NCBI RefSeq assembly: GCF_015354055.1
Contig: NZ_JACHTM010000001.1
Coordinates: 186,001 to 250,000, forward strand
Reading direction: 5' to 3'
Length of the DNA stretch: 64,000 nucleotides
DNA from: Thermaurantiacus tibetensis
GTDB lineage: Bacteria; Pseudomonadota; Alphaproteobacteria; Sphingomonadales; Sphingomonadaceae
Under the pieces are notes generated by a model. The model made no database searches. It was not told the origin of the DNA and saw only the letters and a program-made list of their open reading frames with translations. The first letter of the stretch is position 1, and each line of letters opens with the position of its first letter. This document shows positions 7,788-15,395 of this stretch, piece by piece. A program made the translations under genes and the position numbers.

Positions 7788-8701
7788 TGCCGGGTCTCCT
7801 CAAGGATATGGTCGGCGGCGACGGCGAGATAGTGGCGCGCGATTGCCTCGCGCGTCGTCCACCAGACGCCGGGCAGGCGCTTCGCGTGGGCCAGGAACTC
7901 GCGCAGCGCCCGGATCCGGTAGGCTCGCCCCGAGACATGCGGGTGAAGGCCGACGTTCATGATCCGGGCCGTCTCCTCGCCCTCGGCATGGAGCACCTCA
8001 AGCTCCTCGACGAGGATGTCGCGGAACTCATCCGTCGTGTGGCCGCGCCGGGTCAGCAGGGTGAAGTCGTTGATTTCGTTCGAATAGGGCACGGAGACGA
8101 TCGGCCCCTTGGCCGTGCTCACCAGATAGGGCTGGTCATCGTTCATGAGGTCGCACCAGAACAGGAGCCCCTCCTCCGCCAGGATCTCCGCCGTTGCCAG
8201 TGTGCCGCGAAGCGAGGAGGAAAGCCAGCCCATCGCCGGTCGGCCCATGTGCGCGCGGTAGACCTCGAGCGTCCGGCGGATGACCGCGCGCTCGCGCTCG
8301 GGGTCTCCGGCCAGGTCGGTCAGAAGCTCGCCCTGCTCCCAGTTGTGGGCAAGAAGCTCCCAGCCGCGCGCCTTGACTGCCTCCGTCATGGCGGCGCGGC
8401 GCTCGAAGGTGACGGCATTGGCCGTGCAGCTTGCCGGCACGCCCATCTCGTCGAACAGGCGGAACAGCCGCCAGATGCCGACCCGCTGGCCATATTCGCG
8501 CCAGCTGTAGTTCGGGAAGTCGGGCACGCGGCCGGGCAGGAGATCGGGCAGCACTGCAGGCCCACCGGCGTAGTAGGGCCGGTCGGTGTCCTTCACGAGG
8601 TCCCAGGTCTCGAGGTTGAGTGTCAGGATGAGGGCGACCCGCTTGCCGTCGGGCCAGCGCAGTGGCCCGCGCGCCGGCAGCGGGACATAGGGGTAGTCCA
8701 T
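7784..8701 (-). CDS. Polysaccharide deacetylase-family (PuuE/allantoinase-like) hydrolase
   Basis: A 305-residue NodB/CE4-fold protein closest in style to the PuuE-type allantoinases and uncharacterised deacetylases. Visible blocks are VALILTLNLETWD (first strand, where PuuE has N-x-EEG), ELLAHNWEQGEL (the HxxxH region, here H-N-W-E-Q), GWLSSSLRGTLATAEILAEEG, VGLHPHVSGRAYRI and GVWWTTREAIARHY at the end. The last two are diagnostic for this subfamily. The expected second metal His of HxxxH appears replaced by Gln, so metal binding may differ. It likely hydrolyses a C-N bond of a cyclic amide or similar (family inference). The start overlaps the stop of the decarboxylase/racemase-like gene (ATGA). 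A second member lies at 52320-53186. Confidence 0.85.
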   Translation of the reverse strand: MDYPYVPLPARGPLRWPDGKRVALILTLNLETWDLVKDTDRPYYAGGPAVLPDLLPGRVPDFPNYSWREYGQRVGIWRLFRLFDEMGVPASCTANAVTFERRAAMTEAVKARGWELLAHNWEQGELLTDLAGDPERERAVIRRTLEVYRAHMGRPAMGWLSSSLRGTLATAEILAEEGLLFWCDLMNDDQPYLVSTAKGPIVSVPYSNEINDFTLLTRRGHTTDEFRDILVEELEVLHAEGEETARIMNVGLHPHVSGRAYRIRALREFLAHAKRLPGVWWTTREAIARHYLAVAADHILEETRQ

Positions 8702-9471
8702 CAGAAGTCCTCGAGCAGGCGGCCGAAGCCGGCCACCTTGTCCGGGATGCCGTTGGACCGCAGCGCCCACCAGTAAGTGGCGGTGTTGATGGCGACCACA
8801 GGCTTCTCGAGCCAGAATTCCGCCATCGCCGCCACCCGGGCGAAGGCGAGGTTGGTGCCGCACTGGACGATCGCGTCCACGTCCGGCCCGTTCACGCGCT
8901 CGACGGCGCGCTTGAGCTCGGTCTCTGAGACATGGGCGATGAGCCGGGGCGAGGCGCACTTCAGCCCCTCGAGCGCGACGACGTCGTAGCCGCAGTCCTC
9001 GAAGTAGCGGCGCACCTGCGCATCGCCCACCGGCATGTAGGGCGTGATCACGGCGATGCGCTTCACGCCGCCATAGGCCTTGAGCGCCTCGTGGACGGCC
9101 TCGCTTCCCATCACCACGTTGAGCCCGGTGCGCTGGCGCAGGTTCGCGTGCATCCGCGCCGCACCTTCCGCGCCATCCCAGAAGGTCTCGGCCGACATGC
9201 CCATGATGAGGTCGTCGGGCGCCATCGACATCGCCACGTCGACCGCCTCGAGCGTGGCCGCGCGGATGTTCTCGAGCATCGCCATGAAGCTCGCATCATC
9301 CGTCACCCGCGTGTCGGGAATGGAGATGCGGGCGAAATGGTTGGTGACGCCGCGCGGCCGCATCGAGTCGTACTCGGGCTGCACGCTGGTGTTGGTGGAC
9401 GGAGCGACGACAGCGAAGAGCTTGCGCCACCCCAGGCTGTCGCGGGTCTGTGCGGGCACGGTCTCGGGCAT
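8701..9471 (-). CDS. Asp/Glu racemase-superfamily enzyme, arylmalonate decarboxylase / maleate isomerase-like
   Basis: A 256-residue protein, first gene of the five-gene minus-strand operon. The N-terminal FAVVAPSTNTSVQPE is the P-S-x-N-T block of the maleate isomerase/arylmalonate decarboxylase group. The first active-site position, which is Cys in racemases and maleate isomerase, lies in IMGMSAETFWDG and carries no Cys (G91-M92-S93), like the Gly-Thr-Ser of arylmalonate decarboxylase. The second catalytic Cys is present (Cys204 in QCGTN). A single C-terminal Cys fits decarboxylase- or one-base-type chemistry better than two-base racemisation (inference). Substrate unknown. The start lies 121 bp from the divergent FAD monooxygenase gene, so both operons probably share control DNA. 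Confidence 0.85.
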   Translation of the reverse strand: MPETVPAQTRDSLGWRKLFAVVAPSTNTSVQPEYDSMRPRGVTNHFARISIPDTRVTDDASFMAMLENIRAATLEAVDVAMSMAPDDLIMGMSAETFWDGAEGAARMHANLRQRTGLNVVMGSEAVHEALKAYGGVKRIAVITPYMPVGDAQVRRYFEDCGYDVVALEGLKCASPRLIAHVSETELKRAVERVNGPDVDAIVQCGTNLAFARVAAMAEFWLEKPVVAINTATYWWALRSNGIPDKVAGFGRLLEDF

Positions 9472-9592
9472 GGCGCGGGGAGTGCAGCAGCCACGTCGCC
9501 TGCGTCAGGGCGGCGGAAGCGCTCTCCGCCTGCCGGAGACTTTCCGCCGCGCAGGGGGCATCCCTGGCGACCTGCGCGAGAGGCATGCGCCC

Positions 9593-10828
9593 ATGACGTC
9601 CGCCTGCGCCTCCGTCCTGTCCCCCGACCTTCCCGTGGAGGCCCGCGCGCGCGACTGCGAGGTGCTGGTGGCAGGCGGCGGGCCTGTCGGGGCGGTCGCG
9701 CTCGCTGCCCTTCGCGAGGCTGGCGTGGATGCGCTCGTCGTCGAGGCAGCGCCCCAGCTGCCGGAGGATCTTCGCGCCTCCACCTTCCACCCGCCGACGC
9801 TCGAGATGCTCGACCGGCTCGGCCTTCTTGCCGAACTTCTGCCGCAGGGCCTCAAGGCGCCGGTCTACCAGTATCGCGTGCGTGCAACCGGCGAGGTGCT
9901 CGCCTTCGACCTCTCCGAACTGGCCGACGTCACGCCCTTCCCCTTCCGCCTCCAGTGCGAGCAGTGGAAGCTGACCCGCCTCGTCCGGTCCCGCTTTCCG
10001 GACCGCGTGGTCATGAACCGGCGGGTGGTGCACTTCACCCAGGACCGCGAAGGGGTCACCGTGCATCTCGAGGGCCCGACCGCGATCGAGACGGTGCGCA
10101 CGCGCTTCCTCGTGGCGGCCGACGGGGCCAACAGCCTCATCCGCAAGTGGCTCGACGTCCACTTCGACGGCTTTACCTACCCCGAGAAGTTCCTGACGCT
10201 GTCCACGCCCGAGCCGCTCGAGCAGCATTTCGAGGGTCTGGCCTACGTGAACTACGTCTCCGACCCGCGCTGGTGGCACGTGATGCTCCGCGTGCCCGAG
10301 CTGTGGCGGGTGCTCGTGGTGGCCGACGAGGACATGCCCGACTCCGAGCTTCTCGCCGACCGCACCAAGGAGCGGGTGTTCGACCGGCTGATCGGCAAGG
10401 CCGATGTCGAGACCCGGCACCGCACCATCTACCGCGTCCACCAGCGGGTCGCGACCCGGTTCGACCATGGCCGGGTGCTGCTCGCTGGCGACGCCGCGCA
10501 CCTCAACAACCCGCTCGGCGGCCTTGGCATGAACAGCGGCATCCACGATGCGATGAACCTCGCCGAGAAGCTCGTCGCGATCCTGAAGGAGGGTGCCGAC
10601 CCTGAGGAGCTGCTGCCCCGCTACGGCCGCCAGCGCCGGCAGGTCACGCAGACCTTCATCCAGGAGCAGACCCGGCGCAACAAGGCCATGATCGAAGCCG
10701 AGGAGGAGGCCCGCCGCCCGGTCTTCGACGAGATGGCGCGCACGCTTGCCGACCCGGAGAAGCGCCGGGCCTACATGCTCCGGCAGGCCATGTTCGCGAG
10801 CCTTGAGGAGGCGGCCGCCATTGTCTGA
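9593..10828 (+). CDS. FAD-dependent aromatic-type monooxygenase (UbiH/PheA/TfdB-like)
   Basis: A 411-residue group A flavoprotein monooxygenase. The dinucleotide-binding GGGPVGAVALAALRE is near residue 25, the middle motif is VAADGANS, and the second FAD motif is GDAAHLNNPLGGLGMNSGIHD. These enzymes hydroxylate aromatic or conjugated substrates using NAD(P)H and O2. It lacks the C-terminal thioredoxin-like domain of phenol hydroxylases, so it is of the short 3-(3-hydroxyphenyl)propionate hydroxylase/UbiH size. ATG 9593 was chosen because the FAD motif begins about 25 residues later and upstream in-frame sequence has no domain. It heads a plus-strand operon running to 15395 and is divergent from the decarboxylase-like operon. 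Confidence 0.9.
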   Translation: MTSACASVLSPDLPVEARARDCEVLVAGGGPVGAVALAALREAGVDALVVEAAPQLPEDLRASTFHPPTLEMLDRLGLLAELLPQGLKAPVYQYRVRATGEVLAFDLSELADVTPFPFRLQCEQWKLTRLVRSRFPDRVVMNRRVVHFTQDREGVTVHLEGPTAIETVRTRFLVAADGANSLIRKWLDVHFDGFTYPEKFLTLSTPEPLEQHFEGLAYVNYVSDPRWWHVMLRVPELWRVLVVADEDMPDSELLADRTKERVFDRLIGKADVETRHRTIYRVHQRVATRFDHGRVLLAGDAAHLNNPLGGLGMNSGIHDAMNLAEKLVAILKEGADPEELLPRYGRQRRQVTQTFIQEQTRRNKAMIEAEEEARRPVFDEMARTLADPEKRRAYMLRQAMFASLEEAAAIV

Positions 10829-10885
10829 TGCCGCCTGGCCTGCCCGTGCGCTGCGTCGCCCGCCACGACTGCCGGAGGCCCTGCC

Positions 10886-11374
10886 ATGACGACTCCTGCC
10901 GATGCCCTGCGTGCCGCCATGCCGCTCCTTGCCCGCCACGAGGGCCGCTGGACCGGCACCTACCGCTACGTGACGCCCGACGGCACGCTCATCGACCGGC
11001 ACGCCAGCGAGCTGGTGTGCAGCTTTCGCGACGACCCGGACTTTCCCTACTTCCAGACCAATGCCAGCATCTGGCCCGACCGGCCGCGGCTCGACATGGA
11101 ATATCCGGCCCGCTTCGACGGGCAGGGCATCGCCTTCGACACGCCGATCATCCGCGGCCGCTTCTGGGAGACGGGGGGCGACCCCACAGCAAGCACCATC
11201 CTCGGCCACTGGGTCTGGACCGACCCGAGCTTCATTCCCTTCCCGGCAGACGCGATCGAGATGTTCGAGATGATCCAGCTCTCGCGCTGCGGGCGCTACC
11301 GCTCCCGGGTGTGGCAGTGGCTGGATTCGGGTCGGCTCGTGCTGCGGACGCTCATCGAGGAAGAGCGCGCCTGA
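10886..11374 (+). CDS. Lipocalin-like protein (DUF3598-like), unknown function
   Basis: A 162-residue soluble protein. The N-terminal HEGRWTGTYRYVTPDG and the following DRHASELVCSF resemble the opening strands of DUF3598 and related lipocalin/fatty-acid-binding barrels, and the rest alternates aromatic and charged residues as in a small beta-barrel (IRGRFWETGG, GHWVWTD, MIQLSRCGRYR). It lies 57 bp after the FAD monooxygenase gene in the same orientation. Together with the PAP/fibrillin-like protein at 904-1494 it is the second lipocalin-type protein in the island, which hints at binding of a hydrophobic intermediate. The family assignment is by eye; the alternative is an unrelated beta-sandwich. 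Confidence 0.65.
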   Translation: MTTPADALRAAMPLLARHEGRWTGTYRYVTPDGTLIDRHASELVCSFRDDPDFPYFQTNASIWPDRPRLDMEYPARFDGQGIAFDTPIIRGRFWETGGDPTASTILGHWVWTDPSFIPFPADAIEMFEMIQLSRCGRYRSRVWQWLDSGRLVLRTLIEEERA

Positions 11375-11438
11375 GCCGCGGCGCGCCTCGCGCCAGGGGG
11401 TCACGGGGCGGGTTTCTCCGCACTGCGGAGAGATTGCG

Positions 11439-12872
11439 GTGCAGGCGCGAAATCCGGGGGAAGGCGGGCATCGGTTGGGCATGGCCACGGCCTCCGCTCC
11501 GCTCCTCGATGCGGCCGCTCCTCGGGCAGGCGTCGCGCCCGACGACCAGCGGATCCCGCTTGGCGTCCGCCTCGGCTGGGCGACGGGCTCGATCGGCACC
11601 GTCACCATCCTTTCCACCACCTCGCTCCTTCTCCTGTTCTACATGACCGGCCTGCTCGGCATGGCGCCGGCGCTCGCAGGGGCGCTTCTGTTCGGCGCCA
11701 AGCTGTTCGACGCGGTCATCGCGCCGTGGATGGGCCGCGTCTCGGACCGGTTCGCCAGCCGATGGGGCCGTCGCCGGCCCTTCCTGCTTGCCGGGGCGGT
11801 CGTCTCGGCGGCCGCCTTCCTGCTGCTTTTCGCGCCTCTCCCGCTCGACGGCGCGGTCGAGGCCGCGTGGATGGTGGGCGGGCTCCTGCTGCTCGCGCTC
11901 GGCTACACGCTCTTCAACGTGCCCTATCTCGCCATGCCGGCGGAGATGACCGCCTCGCCCAAGGAGCGGACGGCGCTTCTCTCCTTCCGCGTGGCCTTCG
12001 TCGCGCTGGGGAGCGCGCTCGTCGGCTTCGCGCCGAAGGTCGCAGCCGCCCTCGGCGGTGACCGGGCCGCCTGGGCGCTGACCGGCGCCGGTCTCGGCGC
12101 GATCGTGTTCCTCGCCATGGGCGCGGCCTTCGTCGGCTCGCGCAACGCCCGCGCGACGGCGCCCGTTCCCGGCCAGGACGGCGGCGGGCTTGCCGTGGTG
12201 CTCGCGAACCGCCCGTTCCTGCTGCTCCTGGCCGCCAAGGTGCTCCAGCTCGTGGGCCTGGCGGCCATGCAGGCCTCGATCCTCTTCTTCATGGTGCAGG
12301 TGCTGAAGGCGAGCGAGGGCGTGGTCGGGATCTACGTGGGCCTTACCACGGTTGCGATGCTGGCCTCGATGCCGGTCTGGGTCGGGCTCGGCCGGCGCTG
12401 GCCCAAGAAGACGCTCTTCATCCTCGCCTGCCTCGGCTACGCGCTCGTCAAGCTCTCCTTCCTTCTCGCCGTGCCCGGGGAGCCGGCGCTCCTCCTCCAC
12501 CTGCGCGGCGTGGCCGGCGGCGTGCTGACGGGCGGGGTGCTTCTCATGGGCCAGTCGCTCCTGCCGGATGCGATCGACTGGGACTGCCGGCGGTCCGGCA
12601 TCCGCCGCGAGGGCCTCTACGCCGGCGCCTACAGCCTGGTCGAGAAGGCGAGCATGGCGCTGGGGCCGCTTCTCGTCGGGCTCATCCTCTCCGGCTTCGG
12701 CTTCGATCCGCAGGCGGCGCGCGCCGGCGTGGCGCAGGGGGAGGTGGCGATCGCCGGAGTCTATCTCGGGGCTGCGCTCCTGCCCGCGCTCCTCTATGCG
12801 GCAAGCACGGTCCCGCTTCTCTTTTACCGGATCGACGAGGCGGCCCTCGAAGCGGCCGCGAAGGAGGGCTGA
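11439..12872 (+). CDS. GPH-family sugar/cation symporter-like MFS transporter
   Basis: A 477-residue membrane protein with about 12 transmembrane helices. The loop WMGRVSDRFASRWGRRRPF (D...GRRRPF) and LAMPAEMTASPKERTAL are hallmarks of the glycoside-pentoside-hexuronide:cation symporter family (MelB group), as is DWDCRRSGIRREG in the seventh to eighth helix region. Two starts are possible: GTG 11439, preceded by GGAGAG, and ATG 11481, which removes 14 non-conserved residues; both are kept in mind. GPH carriers move glycosides or related polar compounds across the inner membrane, so this may import the island's substrate or a glycosylated form (inference). The stop overlaps the methyltransferase start (TGATG). 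Confidence 0.88.
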   Translation: MQARNPGEGGHRLGMATASAPLLDAAAPRAGVAPDDQRIPLGVRLGWATGSIGTVTILSTTSLLLLFYMTGLLGMAPALAGALLFGAKLFDAVIAPWMGRVSDRFASRWGRRRPFLLAGAVVSAAAFLLLFAPLPLDGAVEAAWMVGGLLLLALGYTLFNVPYLAMPAEMTASPKERTALLSFRVAFVALGSALVGFAPKVAAALGGDRAAWALTGAGLGAIVFLAMGAAFVGSRNARATAPVPGQDGGGLAVVLANRPFLLLLAAKVLQLVGLAAMQASILFFMVQVLKASEGVVGIYVGLTTVAMLASMPVWVGLGRRWPKKTLFILACLGYALVKLSFLLAVPGEPALLLHLRGVAGGVLTGGVLLMGQSLLPDAIDWDCRRSGIRREGLYAGAYSLVEKASMALGPLLVGLILSGFGFDPQAARAGVAQGEVAIAGVYLGAALLPALLYAASTVPLLFYRIDEAALEAAAKEG

Positions 12873-13921
12873 TGGAGTTCGTGCTGCGCCAGCGAGGCAG
12901 GGCGGAGATGGAGTTCCTCGTGAGCCTTGCGCAGGCCACCCGGCCGCTCGGGCCGCGCTGGCAGGCCGAGCTTGCCGCCGCCGGCGTCACCGAGGAGACG
13001 CTGCCGGACGATCTCGACTCCGCCCACGCCATGGTGGCCGACGCGCTTGCCGGTTCGGACGCCTTCGCAACCGCAGCGCTCATCGGCGACTTCGCAAGCG
13101 TCGCCCATGGCCGCGCGGCGGCTGCGGCCTTTGCCGAATCGGCCGACCTTCTTGCGCCCGAGCTTGCCCGGCTCGAGGCGGCGGGCCCCGCGACCCTCCG
13201 GCCCGATCCGGATCTCGTGCCGCCGGCCTACTGGGACGGCGTGTGGTTCCACCGCACGACCGGCGGCTGGAACGGCCACCCCGAGATGGGCTTCATCCAC
13301 GGCGAGCTCATCCACCGCCACTATGTGGCGAAGACCTTCCCCGGCGACATCTTCGCCCAGCGCGCAAGCGTGCTCGCGCTTCTGCCGCGCGCCGACTATG
13401 CCGACATCTGCGAGCTCGGCACCTCCTCGGGCCATTACACCGTCGCCCTCCAGCGCACCTTCCCGACCGCCCGGATCACGGGCATCGAACTCTCGCTTCC
13501 CATGCTGCGGCAGGCGCTGCGCGTGGCCAACGAGAACGGCTGGGCCTGGGACCTGCGCCAGGCCGCAGCCGAGGCGACCGGCCTTCCCGACCGGAGCTTC
13601 GATCTCGTCACCTCCTACATCCTTCTCCACGAGCTTCCGGCCGATGCCACCCGCGCCGTCTGGCGCGAGGCCTTCCGCCTGCTGCGGCCCGGCGGGCAGG
13701 TGCTGATGGCCGACGTCACGCCCTATCGCGTACTCGGGCGGATGGGGTCCTGGCGCGCCGACTGGCTGGCGCAGCGCGGCGGCGAGCCCTGGTGGCGCGA
13801 GGCCGCCACCCTCGACAATGCCGAGGCCGCGCGCGCCGCCGGCTTCGTCGACGTCGTCGAGGGCGGCCCGGGCGGCGCCCCCTACCCCTGGGTCACGATG
13901 GGCACCCGGCCGGCGGCATGA
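12872..13921 (+). CDS. Class I SAM-dependent methyltransferase B (paralogue of methyltransferase A)
   Basis: A 349-residue protein. The SAM-binding core runs from about residue 170: motif I ICELGTSSGHYTVALQ, motif II FPTARITGIELS, then AAEATGLPDRSFDLVTSYILLHE and FRLLRPGGQ. The preceding domain carries FHRTTGGWNGHPEMG, matching the H-x3-GG-Y-x-G block of the methyltransferase at 6576-7787. The two are clear paralogues at modest identity, each followed by a gene for a homologous small helical protein. ATG 12872 overlaps the transporter stop (TGATG), and the gene's TGA overlaps the next ATG (ATGA). Substrate unknown; a small-molecule acceptor is likely from context. Confidence 0.9.
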   Translation: MEFVLRQRGRAEMEFLVSLAQATRPLGPRWQAELAAAGVTEETLPDDLDSAHAMVADALAGSDAFATAALIGDFASVAHGRAAAAAFAESADLLAPELARLEAAGPATLRPDPDLVPPAYWDGVWFHRTTGGWNGHPEMGFIHGELIHRHYVAKTFPGDIFAQRASVLALLPRADYADICELGTSSGHYTVALQRTFPTARITGIELSLPMLRQALRVANENGWAWDLRQAAAEATGLPDRSFDLVTSYILLHELPADATRAVWREAFRLLRPGGQVLMADVTPYRVLGRMGSWRADWLAQRGGEPWWREAATLDNAEAARAAGFVDVVEGGPGGAPYPWVTMGTRPAA

Positions 13922-14205
13922 CCGACGCTGCTGCTGCGAGCCGCGCGGCAAGCGCCGGCGCGTCGCTCCACCCGGGCCAGCTCGACCATCTGGGCAAGGC
14001 GCTGCTTGCGCTCGCACGCGAGCTCTGGGTCACGCGCGACCGGCTGATGGTGCTCGAAGCCGTGCTCGAGGCGCGCGACATTCCCGTCTCCCAGGCAATC
14101 GCCGACTTCCAGCCCGACGCAGCGCTGGCAGCCCGGCTTGCCGCCGAGCGCGACGCGCTGGCCCGCGCCATCGTCGAGACGCTCGCGCCCGAGACCGGCG
14201 CATGA
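13918..14205 (+). CDS. Small helical partner protein B of the methyltransferase module
   Basis: A 95-residue, predicted all-helical protein with no recognised domain: QLDHLGKALLALARELW, then RDRLMVLEAVLEARDI, then a C-terminal helix with LAARLAAERDALARAI. It aligns along its length with the central part of the 123-residue protein at 6208-6579 (shared L-D-H, L-A-x-E-L, L-E-x-V-L, I-x-x-F-x-P and R-x-A-x-L/F-x-A-R positions). Both sit immediately after a paralogous methyltransferase, with 4-bp overlaps. Overlap on both sides (ATGA at the start, ATGA at the end) indicates translational coupling and probably stoichiometric production. A methyltransferase subunit or allosteric regulator is the simplest inference. 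Confidence 0.85.
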   Translation: MTDAAAASRAASAGASLHPGQLDHLGKALLALARELWVTRDRLMVLEAVLEARDIPVSQAIADFQPDAALAARLAAERDALARAIVETLAPETGA

Positions 14206-15395
14206 GGGCGTGGGCGGCGCTCCTCGCCGCCGCGGGTCTTCTGGCTCACCCGCCGGCTGCAGGCCAGGCGCCCGCCGACGAAGCCGCCATCATCATGGCC
14301 CGGGCGAGGGCGCTTCCGCTCGAGCGCGGGGTGGAGGCGGTCGAGGCCTATGTGCCCGCCGAGACGGTCAGGGGCGGCAGCGGCCGGCCGCTTCCGGCCC
14401 GGGGGCCCGAGCGCGCCGGCTTCGACCCTGCGGCGCTCGAGAAGGCGGCGCTCTGGGCAGAGGCGCGGCAGAGCCATGCCCTCCTCGTCGCCCGCGACGG
14501 CCGCCTCGTGCTCGAGCGCTACTGGAACGGCTTCGGCCGCGACTCGCGCTTCTCGACCGCCTCGATGATGAAGGCGGTGATGGCGCTCGCCTATGGCCCG
14601 GCAGTCGCCGAGGGGCGGATCGGCCTCGACGATCCCGTCGGCCGGCACCTGCCGGAGTGGCGCGAGGACCCCCGCGGGCAGATCCCCATCCGCCGACTGC
14701 TCGCCATGGAGTCGGGGCTTGCCTTCCCGCCGCAGCCGCCGGGGCCGCCCTCGCCGGCCTCGCCGACGCTCAGGATCATGTTCGCGCCCGACATCCGCGC
14801 GGTTGCGCTCGGCGTGCCGCAGGACGCGCCGCCCGGCACCCGCTTCGCCTATTCCAACTATGACAGCCAGCTCGCCGGCGAGGCGCTGGCGGCCGCCGTC
14901 GCGCCCGAGCGCTTTGCCGACTTCCTCTCGCGCCGCATCTGGAAGCCGCTGGATGCCGCCGACGCCAGCCTTTTCCTCGACCGCGAAGGCGGCTCGCCCC
15001 ACTATTTCTGCTGCCTCCAGGCCCGTGCCATGGACTGGGTGCGCGTGGGCGAGCTCATCCGCACCCGTGGGCGCGTGAGGGGCCGCCAGCTCGTGCCCGC
15101 CGCCCACGTGGAGGCGATGACGGCACCCGCCTCCACCAACCCCAATTTCGGCCTGCAGCTCTGGCGCGGCAGCCCCCACGCGCCGGTGCGCCGCTATTCC
15201 GCCACCATCGCGCTCACCGTTCCGGCGGCCGAGCCCTTCGCCCGCGACGACGTCGTCTTCATCGACGGCGCCGGCGGCCAGCGCGTCTACGTCATCCCGT
15301 CCGAGCGGCTCACCATCGTCCGCATCGGCCGTGCCGCGCCCGACTGGGACGACAGCGCGCTGCCCAACCTCGTGCTTGCGGCGCTTCGCCGCTAG
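14202..15395 (+). CDS. Secreted beta-lactamase-fold serine hydrolase (class C-like esterase)
   Basis: A 397-residue protein beginning with a Sec signal (RAWAALLAAAGLLAHPPAAG, cleavage near residues 19-22). The SxxK nucleophile motif is STASMMK with Ser121 and Lys124; the second motif is YSN in RFAYSNYDSQ; a late GAGGQRVYVIP strand takes the place of the KTG box. This is the serine beta-lactamase-related family that includes class C enzymes, family VIII esterases and 6-aminohexanoate-dimer hydrolase. Esterase or amidase activity on an imported substrate is more likely than antibiotic resistance given the catabolic neighbourhood (inference). Last gene of the plus-strand operon; its stop overlaps the stop of a second hydrolase of the same fold on the other strand. 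Confidence 0.9.
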   Translation: MRAWAALLAAAGLLAHPPAAGQAPADEAAIIMARARALPLERGVEAVEAYVPAETVRGGSGRPLPARGPERAGFDPAALEKAALWAEARQSHALLVARDGRLVLERYWNGFGRDSRFSTASMMKAVMALAYGPAVAEGRIGLDDPVGRHLPEWREDPRGQIPIRRLLAMESGLAFPPQPPGPPSPASPTLRIMFAPDIRAVALGVPQDAPPGTRFAYSNYDSQLAGEALAAAVAPERFADFLSRRIWKPLDAADASLFLDREGGSPHYFCCLQARAMDWVRVGELIRTRGRVRGRQLVPAAHVEAMTAPASTNPNFGLQLWRGSPHAPVRRYSATIALTVPAAEPFARDDVVFIDGAGGQRVYVIPSERLTIVRIGRAAPDWDDSALPNLVLAALRR

